This document shows positions 11,299-22,300 of a stretch of DNA of 64,000 bases, in pieces (within the stretch, counting starts at the first letter, position 1; each line of letters opens with the position of its first letter). Source of the DNA: Nemertoderma westbladi (taxonomy: Eukaryota > Xenacoelomorpha > Nemertodermatida > Nemertodermatidae); NCBI GenBank assembly GCA_032718475.1, contig JAUCBJ010007419.1, forward strand, positions 1 through 64,000, in the 5' to 3' direction. Position numbers and translations under genes: made by a program. The notes under the pieces were generated by a model. That model was given only the letters and a program-made list of their open reading frames with translations, searched no databases and was not told the origin of the DNA.

Positions 11299-12472
11299 TG
11301 TTCGCGCTTTCAGACCTTTGGCAGTTTAACCCGCCAAATTAGGATGTCTTTTAGATAATAAATCACTTTTAGCCTATGACAAGTATTTGATTCACTACAC
11401 TAGTCGAAACCAATCTGTGCGCGATCATTCACCCGCTGGATATACCCGGGAGATTGGGTTCGATGGCTTAATCTTATTGCTATGTAAGCCTAATGTATTA
11501 TTCGACTGACAGTATTATATAATCTCTGACAATATTATTCACCTTCGGGAAATATTAACAGTTCCTTTAGGACGTGGCGCTCTATCTATATAAACAGAGT
11601 TATGACTTAAACTACTCACAACGATATGGCTTAGTTATAATTCACATATATGGCGCATTCTTTAGGAAATGCTTCGTTATCAGTCTCACTCATACACAAT
11701 GCTGCACAATACTGCACACTAATCTGCCGATCTTCACTGATTTTAGTCACATATAAAAGGAACACAGACTGACTCATGTAGGGTCTATCAAATAACATTA
11801 GATTCACTTCAAACCACTTTAACATAAGTCACAATCGTTATATGTAACCTTTCTCTCTTACCTTCGGTATATCAAGAATATTGGGTTTCGGGGTTATTTA
11901 TCGTTATTCCAAATATAATAATTCATCAACCATATTATGAAGGACCGACAGTAAATAGCAGTATAACAATATAAAGTATGCACAGTGTTTGATTAGGTAT
12001 GGTATGTTATGATTTGAGTTGAGTTGTTATGCAGTTTGCAGTCAGTTTTGTTATGATAACGGATATATGTCCTTATAATTAAGCCTACTAGTGTAAGGCA
12101 GAGCCGTTCTTCCGGGCTTAGAATCACCAACAACACTAAAAACTGATAAGAATAACCTTATTTACAAAAGCTTCCACCCACCACAGAGAATGAGCATACA
12201 GATAGGAAAATTAAGTTCAGTAGATCTGTGATAGGTCGAAATCAAAACCAACTCAAATCCTATTGGCAGATACAGAAAGCAGGGCTGTGGGGCAACCTTC
12301 CCAAGCTGGTTGGACGATCAAACGTAGCCCAGATCCCTTCATACAGCAAATCAGCCAATCAGCCGGTAGCTTGCACTATTCGAGCTAGAGATCCCTTTTA
12401 GAGTATTCCAGCGCCTTGGGGGGAACTGGTTAGCAAAGCAAACGAATCAGTTATCCCACAAAAGCTTTTACA
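11299..12472 (-). repeat. BEL2 3' LTR
   Basis: This copy is 1174 bp and nearly identical to 25962-27135. It is read on the minus strand from TGTAAAAGC to GCGCGAACA. Differences I can see against the other LTR are at the ATGG/ACGG site near 11473, TTCC/TCCC near 11562, two in ACAGACTG near 11765, GTAACC/ATAACC near 11847 and AAG/CAG near 12213. As the 3' copy it should supply the polyadenylation site. Confidence 0.95.
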
Positions 12473-12550
12473 CCGCTCCCAGAAAATGGGATTTAAGTCT
12501 ATAAAATATACAAAATCACAGTTTCTAAAATACGAGAATACTCTAAACAG

Positions 12551-13365
12551 TTAGTCTTTCTTGCGCAGACGGCGTTTACGCAGTTTTTTAAAGCTAGCAA
12601 GAGTCTTTTTCTCTTTGGGGCGAGCCACTTTACAAGGAGGGCTATAACTCCTGGGTGAAGGGTGCAATATGATTGCATCAGAAGGTGTGGGATTATAGTC
12701 GGGGTATCCGCCGTTTCAATATGTTTCTCCTCGAGCTGATTTTCCTCCGCTCATCGTTGGATACGTTCGTCTAAAACTCTCGCCGAGAATAGGGTCGTCT
12801 AAGTTCAATATCGTCTTAGAGACTATGGATTTCCCAATCGAACTGGGATAAAGCCAATCCGTTTACCGCTTGGACTTGCTGTTATAATTTAGGTTTATCT
12901 GAGCAAACGTAGATTTCTTTTCTGATCTTTGTAGAATAGCGTCTATCTCTTTTCGTACAACGCCCTCCTCCACCTTGATGACAGGTGGTATCGTGTTAAA
13001 CGGGAACGATTCCGATTATACGATTGAATGGCGATATCGGGTGCCCGTGCCCCAATCCGGCCAGGTAAGATGGGCGGATATTTAGGGAGCCCACAACCTG
13101 AGTGCCACCGACTAACGGTTGGGGTAACACTGGATCTCTGAACGGTAAGTACAGTTCGTGATAATCCGTGATACTGTTAGGATCAAGAGTCTGAGGTCTA
13201 ACTAAGGAATGAGGAGGTCTGACCGAGCATTCCGGAACTCAGATCATAGGTCTACTCAAGGATCGCCTGAGTCGAGAGAGCGTGGGTAACACATCGAACA
13301 AGTTTCTCCCGAAACTCCCGCAAACACAGCGAGCAAACCGCGTTCAAAGCAACGTCTCCACTGGT
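12551..13365 (-). pseudogene. Further decayed ORF fragments in the BEL2 tail
   Basis: Downstream of the 13480-13866 ORF on the same strand three more open pieces follow in different frames. The first starts at about 13365 (MNTSGDVALNAVCSLCLREF) with a Cys pair. The second, about 13240-13000, contains ITDYHELYLPFRDPVLPQPL and GHGHPISPFNR. The last, 12551-12715, ends in the strongly basic KKLRKRRLRKKD just before its stop. Together they suggest one or more proteins broken by frameshifts. I do not recognise them. The basic C-terminus would fit nucleic-acid binding, but that is only an inference from composition. Confidence 0.35.
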
Positions 13366-13479
13366 GTTCATGTCTTTCCGTTTGTTGGTTGGTCTAGGGC
13401 ATTTATCGTAATAATACCAAAGACGCACGTCTTGTAGGGGAAACGCGGATGATATTTATTTGTTGTTACAATGCTTCTA

Positions 13480-13866
13480 TCAAGAATTCCAAATATATGT
13501 TGGAGTTACCGCGTTTATTTGTTTCTTTAATGTCTTTTCTTTCGAGTCGATTTCGAATAGGATTTTCGCATTAGAATTTTGGTTTATCGTTTCGACTCCT
13601 CTGGGTAGGATATGTTCGACATAGTCCGTATCGTGTAAATCGATAGAATGGCCAATGGTTAAGAAGTCCATATACATACCATTACAATGCGTGTAGCGAG
13701 CGGTGAATTTTCCATAGCCCAATTCACGCGTAAGTTACTTCCATGAAATCGTAGGCTCGATATAACGACCATCATCCTTCGTAGTAGTTGGACTAGTATC
13801 ACCGCGTATCAAGCTATCAACAAACGCTTGAAAGTAGAGTATATCGCTCCCTGATACCAAGACCAT
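13480..13866 (-). pseudogene. Unidentified ORF in the BEL2 tail (one internal stop)
   Basis: Reading the minus strand from the ATG at 13866 gives 128 codons to a stop at 13480, with a single in-frame TAA at 13735-13737. Both halves look like ordinary globular protein: the first contains GSDILYFQAFVDSLIRGD and the second contains YTHCNGMYMDFLTIGHSIDL. A purely random AT-rich stretch would rarely stay open this long with such composition, so I infer a formerly coding sequence. I do not recognise the family. There is no obvious signal peptide or membrane segment, so calling it an envelope gene would be unsupported. Confidence 0.4.
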
Positions 13867-15535
13867 CTTCTATCAACTCCGTCATATCTGCTATATATGA
13901 GTTTATTAATATTATAATGAGTTTATATTTAGGCTAGCGAGCGTCGCTGCCTACCCCAATCAGCCCCCGGACAGTGCGAGATCCTCAGCACCGATGTGTC
14001 GTCGCCGCTGTACTTTCGCCAACGACGTAGCCGCACAACGACAACGACAACCGGTACAAGTCACTCGACTGTCCGTCCCAAAGGCTTAGATACACCTCAG
14101 GTTCTTACTGGAGAGTTAGGGTTACTTTCACAATTGCGACTCGCTACTGTAAACACACCTTAGTAGTAACATTCGCCTATAAACTCACAAATACCACACA
14201 CACAACTTGTCACAAATTACACACACTCGGGTCACTTGTCCGTTAGTCAATGCCTTCCAGAATGTCACTGTATTATTATGTATCCTTGGATACTATCAGT
14301 GCACTATTTATTCCCTATGCTATTCAAGGGGACAAGCTTTCTATTGTTCTTTTAACTCAATTCTAATTCTAGCATGGTTGTTGCTATGGTGACATTATGC
14401 AAAGCTAGCGGTAGAATTAGGGTAATTCCAATGCATACAGATCTGGGATGTTATTTAATAGTAATTCTTTAATGGTCAATGTCCTGTTTTACATATGGCT
14501 TTATGAATTTTATCGGCTATTGACTATGTTTGGGAGACTTTCGCACATTCATACGCATAATAAGATAATCTCCGCTCCCTTGATCTATTAATTAATGGAA
14601 TTTTGGGAATGTTATAAATTGCGCAAAATGGCAATTTATTAAATTCATTAAAAGGCATGAATTTAAATTTATTCCCTGAAATTTTATTATTTGATAATTA
14701 AATTGACATGTTTTGATTCTAGAACATGTCTGGGGACACAAGATCCTTAATTCTATGAAAATTGTCTTTTTAAGAATATCGGTAAATGCTACGATGTCTT
14801 AATTGACTAGAATTGTTGAAGGATCTGAATTTTACAGATTTTGATTTATTAGATTTGCAAATATTAAATTATTAATATTTGAGATGGGCACCGATTTATT
14901 CCAGAACTTGTCTGGGGACGTTAACCACTGATTCTAGAATTTGTCTTTCAAGTATATCGGTGGGTGCCGCGATATCTTAATCGACTAGAATTACAGATGG
15001 TCAAAGGGTTTAACAGATTTATTTTGCGTTATACGCTACTGTTAAAGGGACATCACGCTACTATATGTATTATTTAATATACGGTATGAGAGCAATATCG
15101 CACGAAGCAATGTCAGTGTGAAGAGGCAAGTCGTTTCCAAGGTCTACCCAGAGCTTGGTTTAGCTGAGACACGAGGATCTGAACTTTGCATTCCTAATAC
15201 TCTGCCTACCAATAATACTTGAATATAGTAGTGGCTTTATTGTACTTTAATAAGTACGGACATTTCATCTTACTGTAGTTACGTATATATAATATAATAC
15301 GAACAGTAAGGAAAGAGAAAAAGAATTATTTCTCGCCGTCGCACTAAATATAATATAAGTAATTACGTACGCAATAACATGAACATATTGCACTATTCTA
15401 CTAAATAATCGCTAAATAATATTCTACTAAATTAAATAAAACGATTATAATAAAATTACATAGTAATACATACATAAATATAAAAATAATAAAATAATAT
15501 AAAATAATAGAGTCACACGCCCACTCCGAACGATA

Positions 15536-16387
15536 TTAAGTTGGGGAGTCCCTAGATGTCGGTTGGATTAGGGAAGTGGTCGTGGGAAGAGTTTCTTGCC
15601 TTCCATAGTTTCCGGAGAGCTCTCTGTCTCTTTCCAGTAAACATAAACGACCCACTGGGCGATTGAGCTGTTGAGTCTCAAAGACTATCCCTGGTTTCTT
15701 AAAGTTACGGCGCATGATGACGAGTTCTACTGATCGCACCAAACCATCGCTCGAGATATGAGTCTCGATGATACGTCCTGTTTGCCATCGCTTACGTGGG
15801 AGATCGGGGTCCACAATAAGCACCATGTCTCCAGCGCTGACGTTTTCTTGCTGAGCAAACCACTTAGTTCGAAGTTGTAGAGTGGGCAGGTAATGTTTCT
15901 CGAAATGGTCAGCGAAACGACGGGATAGCAACTGCATAAGTTGCCAGGTTCGACGGCAGTACTCGTCTCCGTCTGTGATCTCCGATCGTGGGAGCATGGC
16001 TACGGGTTTCTTCAGTAGAAAGTGCGCGGGTGTTAGCGCTTCCAGGGAATCAGGACTTGAAGAGACTGGCATAAGCGGTCTTTCGTTGAGATAGGCGGCG
16101 ATTTCCTCCATTAACGCCCGCAATAGTTCGTCGGTGAGATAAGCGCGACAAGGCACAATAAAGTGGAACGCAGTCTTCACGCTCCTAATCAATCTCTCCC
16201 AACTTCCTCCCCACCAAGGGGCGTCGGCGGCGTTGAAGGTCCAGCTAGACGCTGTTATCCTTAGCTGATCGTCCACCTGTCTTTTGTTCCAGTCCTTTAC
16301 GTAAGCTTGAATTTCGTTGTTGGCGCCAATGAAGTTCGTTCCCTTATCTGATCTCATCGTGTTACTGGTTCTGAAACGAGCAATCTG
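15536..16387 (-). pseudogene. pol: BEL2 integrase, C-terminal part after an in-frame TGA
   Basis: This is the direct in-frame continuation of the 2437-codon polyprotein after a single TGA at 16388-16390. It holds the second catalytic Asp in MRSDKGTNFIGA, the catalytic Glu in PWWGGSWERLIRS and the C-terminal DNA-binding region with KRWQTGRIIETH. BEL1 reads through the equivalent position without a stop. The TGA separates the first catalytic Asp from the other two, so without readthrough the integrase could not be active in cis. It is either a point mutation in an otherwise intact young copy or, less likely, a suppressible stop. The ORF ends at 15536. Confidence 0.9.
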
Positions 16388-19300
16388 TCATCGTAAACTC
16401 AACACGAAGCTGTTGGTGGATAGATCGTTTACCATATCGAGATGGATAGCTCTACAAGTCATACAAACGAAGATGACACACCATCTCTTGACTATAGTCC
16501 GGGCACGATATACTTCAATAGGGCCAAATAAATCCACACCGGTATTAGTAAAGGGTGGTTCATAAAAGCTTACTCTTTCCCTAGGTAATTCTGCCTCTCG
16601 CTGTGTCAAAGGCCTACTGAATGCTTTCCTACAGGGTATGCAGTTCCTAAGGACTTGGTTCAGAGCCCTACGGGGTTTATAAAAATAGTAGCGAGTTCGA
16701 ATTTCGCTCAGAACTCGTTCTCTTCCAGCATGATACAGTTTGCTATGAACATCTACAATCATCTTGATTTGTATGTCAAGATTTCTAATAAGTATGGGAA
16801 ATTTAGTGTCAAAGGATAATGGGGCGTTGGTGAGCCTGCCTCCAACACGTATTAACCCATCTATCATGGTACTAGAGAAGCGATCCCTTAAGCGCATCTG
16901 CGGATTTCTTAACAACAGGAAATACTTATCGGGATCCTCATAGCATTGTAGGAGTCTCAGCATCTGTTTGTTGGTTTCATCATGCTCCTGGTAACTGATC
17001 TTCTCCTTTAGAAACCTGTCGGATATCTTGTATTGGGGAAGATCTTTAACAACATGGACTCGTGCAGATGTTGATGGAGCATCATCACTATTGGTCTTTG
17101 TCCCGGAGTAACGATGATGAAAACATCGTTTTAAATAGGTGACGGCTTTACAGAGCCGATTCCAGGAGCTGTAGTGACATATCGCTCTCTGCAAGAGGGG
17201 TGAGAGTCCTTGCGCGATATCTGGTATTCCGGATTTCCAATCCTTGTCACGGATTTCCAAGACTTCTTTAGTCGTGGCGGTGGGTTTCTGATCCAAAGCA
17301 TCCTCTCCAGAAGTAAATAACACAGATAGATCAACCGTAGGTTTAAACAACTTCGATTTACTCGCTCGAGTTTTGGGTTTAACTTTCTCCGCTCCCTTGG
17401 CCTGTCTGATCTCTGCTGTTGTGAGATGGGGAGGCCATTCTTCTTCTTCTCTGTAGAGAAAGTCAGGTCCTCCTAACCATTCGGGAGTATTTACCAATTC
17501 CTTTGGAGTCGCTCCCCTGGAAGCGATGTCTGCTGGATTAATCGTTCCGGGGCAATGTCTCCATTGATCCATCGTCGTGCGACTAAGTATGATGGCTACT
17601 CTGTTGGTAACGAAGACGCTGAACTGACAGACTTCATTGGTTATATACTCTAACACGAGTAAAGCGTCGGTCCAATAGACCGTTTTCTCTAATGGATAGT
17701 CAATCTGTTCTGTTACATTCCGGCCGATGGCTGTAGCGTATAGAGCCGCCTTTAACTCCGCTCGAGGAACTTTCAACTTGTTGTTGATTAATGCCTTAGA
17801 AGTAACCAAGGCGACTTTGATTCCATCCGGAGTTTCCACTCTTAGGTAGGCTACTATACCTATTCCCATATCGCTGGCGTCTCCAAACACATGGAGTTGA
17901 TAGGAATACGTAGGGAGAACATGACCAAAATATGAACGGGAAATTATAAAATCCTCGATAGCTGGCAGAGAATCTTCCCATTTCATCCACTTCTTTAATA
18001 ATTCTCCCTTAAGTGGATCATCCCATGAGTGGTTTTCAAGCCACATTTGCTGTACCAAACTCCGAGCAATCAATATAACTGGGCTAATAAATCCCAATGG
18101 ATCGAAATAAGTGCTCAGTATACTTAAGCAAATCCGTTTGGTTCGAACTGGATTATCTCGCTGTTTTAGCTGGAAAAACAGGATATCTCGCTCTGTGTCC
18201 CATTTCAAGCCGAGTGTCTTGGTTTCTGGCAGATCATCTTTGATCAAATCGAGATCTTTCGCTCCTCGATCTTCCGCAGGGATCGACTCCAGAAACTCAC
18301 GGGAGTTGCTGGTGAATTTCGTTAATCGAAACCCACCTCTTTTTAAGCACTCTACCGTTCCTTTAGCGACCTCAATGGCTTCCTCAACTGATGGAAGGGA
18401 CTTCAGATTGTCGTCCATGTATATGTCTCTCTTGATGTTGTCGATCACTTCCTTAGAGAAGGCCTCTCGGTTGTCCTCTGCAGTGGTACGCACTACCGAA
18501 CAGGCGTTGGAAGGGCTTGAGATTATCCCAAAGGCCTGGATGGTCATCCAATACTCCACCGGTTTCTGGTTGAGGTCTCCTTCGGGCCACCACAGAAATC
18601 GTAGACTATCTCGATCCCTATCTAGTACCTTGACTTGTAAGAACATGCCTTCTATATCGGAGGCGAAAGCAATCGAATATTGTCTCAATCTTAAAAGAAT
18701 TCCCAACAAAGATTGAAGTAAGTTGGGTCCGGGTAACAATTCAGAGTTAAGGGATTGACCCATGTAAAGAGCGGAGCCATCAAACACTACTCTCACTTCA
18801 TGTGGTTTACCGGGTTTAGGAACGTAATGGTGAGTTAAGTAATACGTTCTTTCAGTCACAGGTGTTTCTTCCGGTACTCTCTCCGCGTATCCCTTACTAA
18901 TAAATTTCTCCAGCTGTGTTTGATACATTGCTTTAGCTGAAGAATTAGCCGTAAGGCATCGATGGAGTTGTGCGATTCTTTTTTCCGCCAAGGGTCTGTT
19001 ATTGATGAACTTCGGTTCTCTCTTGCGGAAAGGTAGACCGACTTCATACCTACCTTGATCTTTGAGGAAACGTGTAGTTGTCTCTTGGATCTGCTTGGCC
19101 CTTTCCTCTTCCACTGACAAGGCTTTATCGTAGGAATTGGGCTCTACCGCCTCTTGCGTAAAGAATCGTACGGCATGTTCATCTCGAGTCTTGGCATTAC
19201 AACGCTCAATGACATCATTTAGCTCGTCGTTATAAGCTTCTCGTTCAGATGGATAAAGAAGTTGACATAAGTTCACTTGGTTTTGCCAAGCCTCGTTTTC

Positions 19301-22300
19301 CTTAAGGAGGTCGATGGTATTTTCCTCATCAAAAAGCTGGTGCACGTCGTCGTTATCTGAGGAGTATGGGGTTCCCTCAGTTAAATCGTCTCCCTCACTA
19401 GTATCATCTTCCCATTCACTCACCTGGTAGACGCGCTCTTGCGGTAGTCTTTCTCTGAGTGTTCTACGGGAAGGGCCAGTAAAGTACCAACCTACTCTAG
19501 TTCTTACCGCATAGGTCTGTAGTGGCTGCGGTTGAGCAGGCCGTTTCTCCAATGTCTCCAGCGCCTCATGCGCGTTTTGGCCGATGAGTATTTGCACTCC
19601 AGGATAATCAGTCTGGAATCGAGGTATGTTAAGATGTTGGATGCTCTCATCCTCGTCCCAATTATAAAGGTCTGCTTGAGTAGTAGCGAAGTTCTTTATA
19701 GCCACCATTTTCACTGACCTTATGCTATGTTCTCCTAGTTCGTCCTGGGGGGTGGACAATGCTCCTACATAATAATCCGCGGTTATTGTAGATTTCCAAA
19801 CTTGCATAATGCCGGACATGTTGAGCTTAGTTTGGAACTTGGGTTGTTCAGCAAATATATCTTCGGCTAGCTCTTTGTCGATGAATGTTCCTGTACTACC
19901 GGAGTCAAGGAGGGCGTTCACTACATAACTCCTCTTAGGTCCGTGAACCCTTACTTGCACCACAGGAAACTCTCGGATCCCTACATTGGAAGATGGCTCT
20001 TTCCAAGATGGTTGTCGTTCAGAAGTGGTTAGAGTGAAGTCGCTGTCTGTATCCTTTTCATATGTGAGTGCTCGATACACTGCGATATTTATCATATAAC
20101 AGGATTCGTTTTCGTCGGAGAACTCGTCCGTATAGAATCCTTCCATGTCAGATTGATCAGTGTCGTTCACATCACTGAATTGGACATGTAGTTCGGAATC
20201 ACTTACCTGATTAGGACTATTTCGATCGAATTCAGCGTGCAACAAGATATGATGTTTCGCACCACACTTTGCACACCTTATGTCTGAGTAACAGGTTCGC
20301 CGTTGATGTCCTTGTCTGAGGCAATTATAACACAACCGCTTGTCCCACATGACTTCACGTCTCTCAGTTAATGATTTCTTTAGAAATTCATCACACATAT
20401 TCAAGCGATGGGTCCCATCACATAGCGCACATTTTGGTTTGATGTTACTCACCTTAATCTGAGTCACATTGTGTACACTTGCCTTTTCTTCGGGCTTTCT
20501 CACCGGAATTCTCTTGGGAGACGTGGGAGGAGTTTTTCTTACCTGTTCTCTCCTGTCATTTGCTCGAGACTTGAATTTACTTACCTGATCTTTAGGCATT
20601 TTATTGACATAATAAGATCTATCAGTGTCTTTCCCGCTATCTTCTCCTTGAGAAGTCTGGCTTTCGCCGTCGTCTGTATAACACACTGGTGTTACCTTTC
20701 TCCTAGAGACGGGTTTTTCACTTACCTTGTTTTCCGGTGTCTTCTCTCTGGACAGTTTCAGGAGCTGTAATTTCACTTCTCCATCTAGGAATGACATGAG
20801 ATCAGCCATGGTAGGGTCTCGTCGTTGTTGTTCCATCATATATAACACTTTCTTATCCCAGCGTGTACCTACTCCACCCTTCGGTAAAGTAGAAGCCACT
20901 GCTCTAATAACCATAGCATTCTGATACTCCTGAGACTTACCTAGCCAATCTAATTGTCTACAGATCTCATGAATCTCATCGGAAAACTCGATAATTCCGC
21001 TGCTAATAAACTTTTGGGGCGCTACCAACTTTGCGTACAAATACCCAGCGATGTTATTCCTATTACCATACCTGATGTTTAGTGTATCCCAAACTTGTCT
21101 TAATCCGTCTGGATGTCCAATAAACTTTAACGCCATTAACTTGGGAGATCCTTCCAAGCACTCGATGAGGTATCTAAGTTTTTCTCCATTAGATAGTACA
21201 GAATTCTGTATGTTATCTTTGTAATATTCATTAAAAGGTAACCATTTCATCTCATCTCCATTGAACTTGACAATCTCTCCCACCTTCACCGCTTGCCGGG
21301 CTTCGGTTCTAGCCATTTGACGCGTAAAACTTTCTTGGGCCATCGTCTTATTTAATATCGAGTTATCGGTATATAAATTTCTCGGATTATGATCAGGTCT
21401 ATAGGGAATGTCATTATCAACAGGTCTATAATTACCCTTAATAGGGTTCACTATAGGAGTTTCTACTTCGCTAGCAGTATATATGCGTGTAGGCTCCACA
21501 CCTTGCGCATGAGATACTTCAGACCTAACAGGTTGACACATTGTTACCGAGGGTGGTGGTATTTGTGTATTTACTAATTTATCGCGTTCTAGCGCGATAC
21601 TTTGCTGCACTTCTTGCAACTCTAGCCTACTTTCCCTTACTGTGCCCTTGAATTGCTGAACAGTCTCCTGCATCTGCCCGAGCAGGAGATCCATCCCCCG
21701 CCGTCTCTCGTCCACCCATTCGACCGCCGAAGCGGGAGTCGCTAACGTTGTAGCGGGCGGACGAGGGACAACGGGCGACAAATCATGAATATTTCGCTCG
21801 GGGTCCAGGACTTGAACTGTCTCCTGGGCAGTTCTACTGGGCACAGGTAGCTTAGTGCTATGCAGAGGGAATTTAGAGGTAGCTTCAGGGAGCACAGGTG
21901 TATCTATCACCGAAGGGGTGATTTCAAGAACAGGCCTAATTATTTCAGGCTCATCTACTATAGTAGGGAGTCTTTCTATTTTAATTATTTGGTCTGTGGG
22001 CTCTGTACTACCTAAGTTGGTGTTATTTAGTTGCCTTCTAACAGCTGGAGGCAAATCAGGCAATTTCTGACGGTGGAATGTTCTTTTACGTCTGCTTAGA
22101 CGAGATCTATTTCCTTTGCCTTCAGTATCGGTGGTATCGCCTTCCTCAGATGATGTATATCCCTGTCTTTTGGGAGTAGATCGATTCATCATCTGCATAT
22201 TACTAGCTGTTAACTGTTTATTTATGCAGTCTTGATTCTCCTGAATGTTTTCCAATTCTAATTGGATGGTTTCTTCAGCCGCTCTCCGTTCTGCTTCTGC

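Larger units (their letters stand above)
12473..15535 (-). other. BEL2 3' tail between pol and 3' LTR, with broken ORFs
   Basis: About 3 kb separates the pol stop from the 3' LTR, which is the position where env-like or other extra genes sit in some LTR elements. The minus strand from 13866 down to 12551 holds several short open stretches that look like decayed coding sequence (separate entries). The rest, about 13900-15535, is AT-rich with no ORF I can support. It contains a tandem duplication of about 182 bp: the unit starting at 14715 with a TCTAGAACATGTCTGGGGAC-type box recurs at 14897, each copy followed by a TATCGGT box. Confidence 0.6.
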
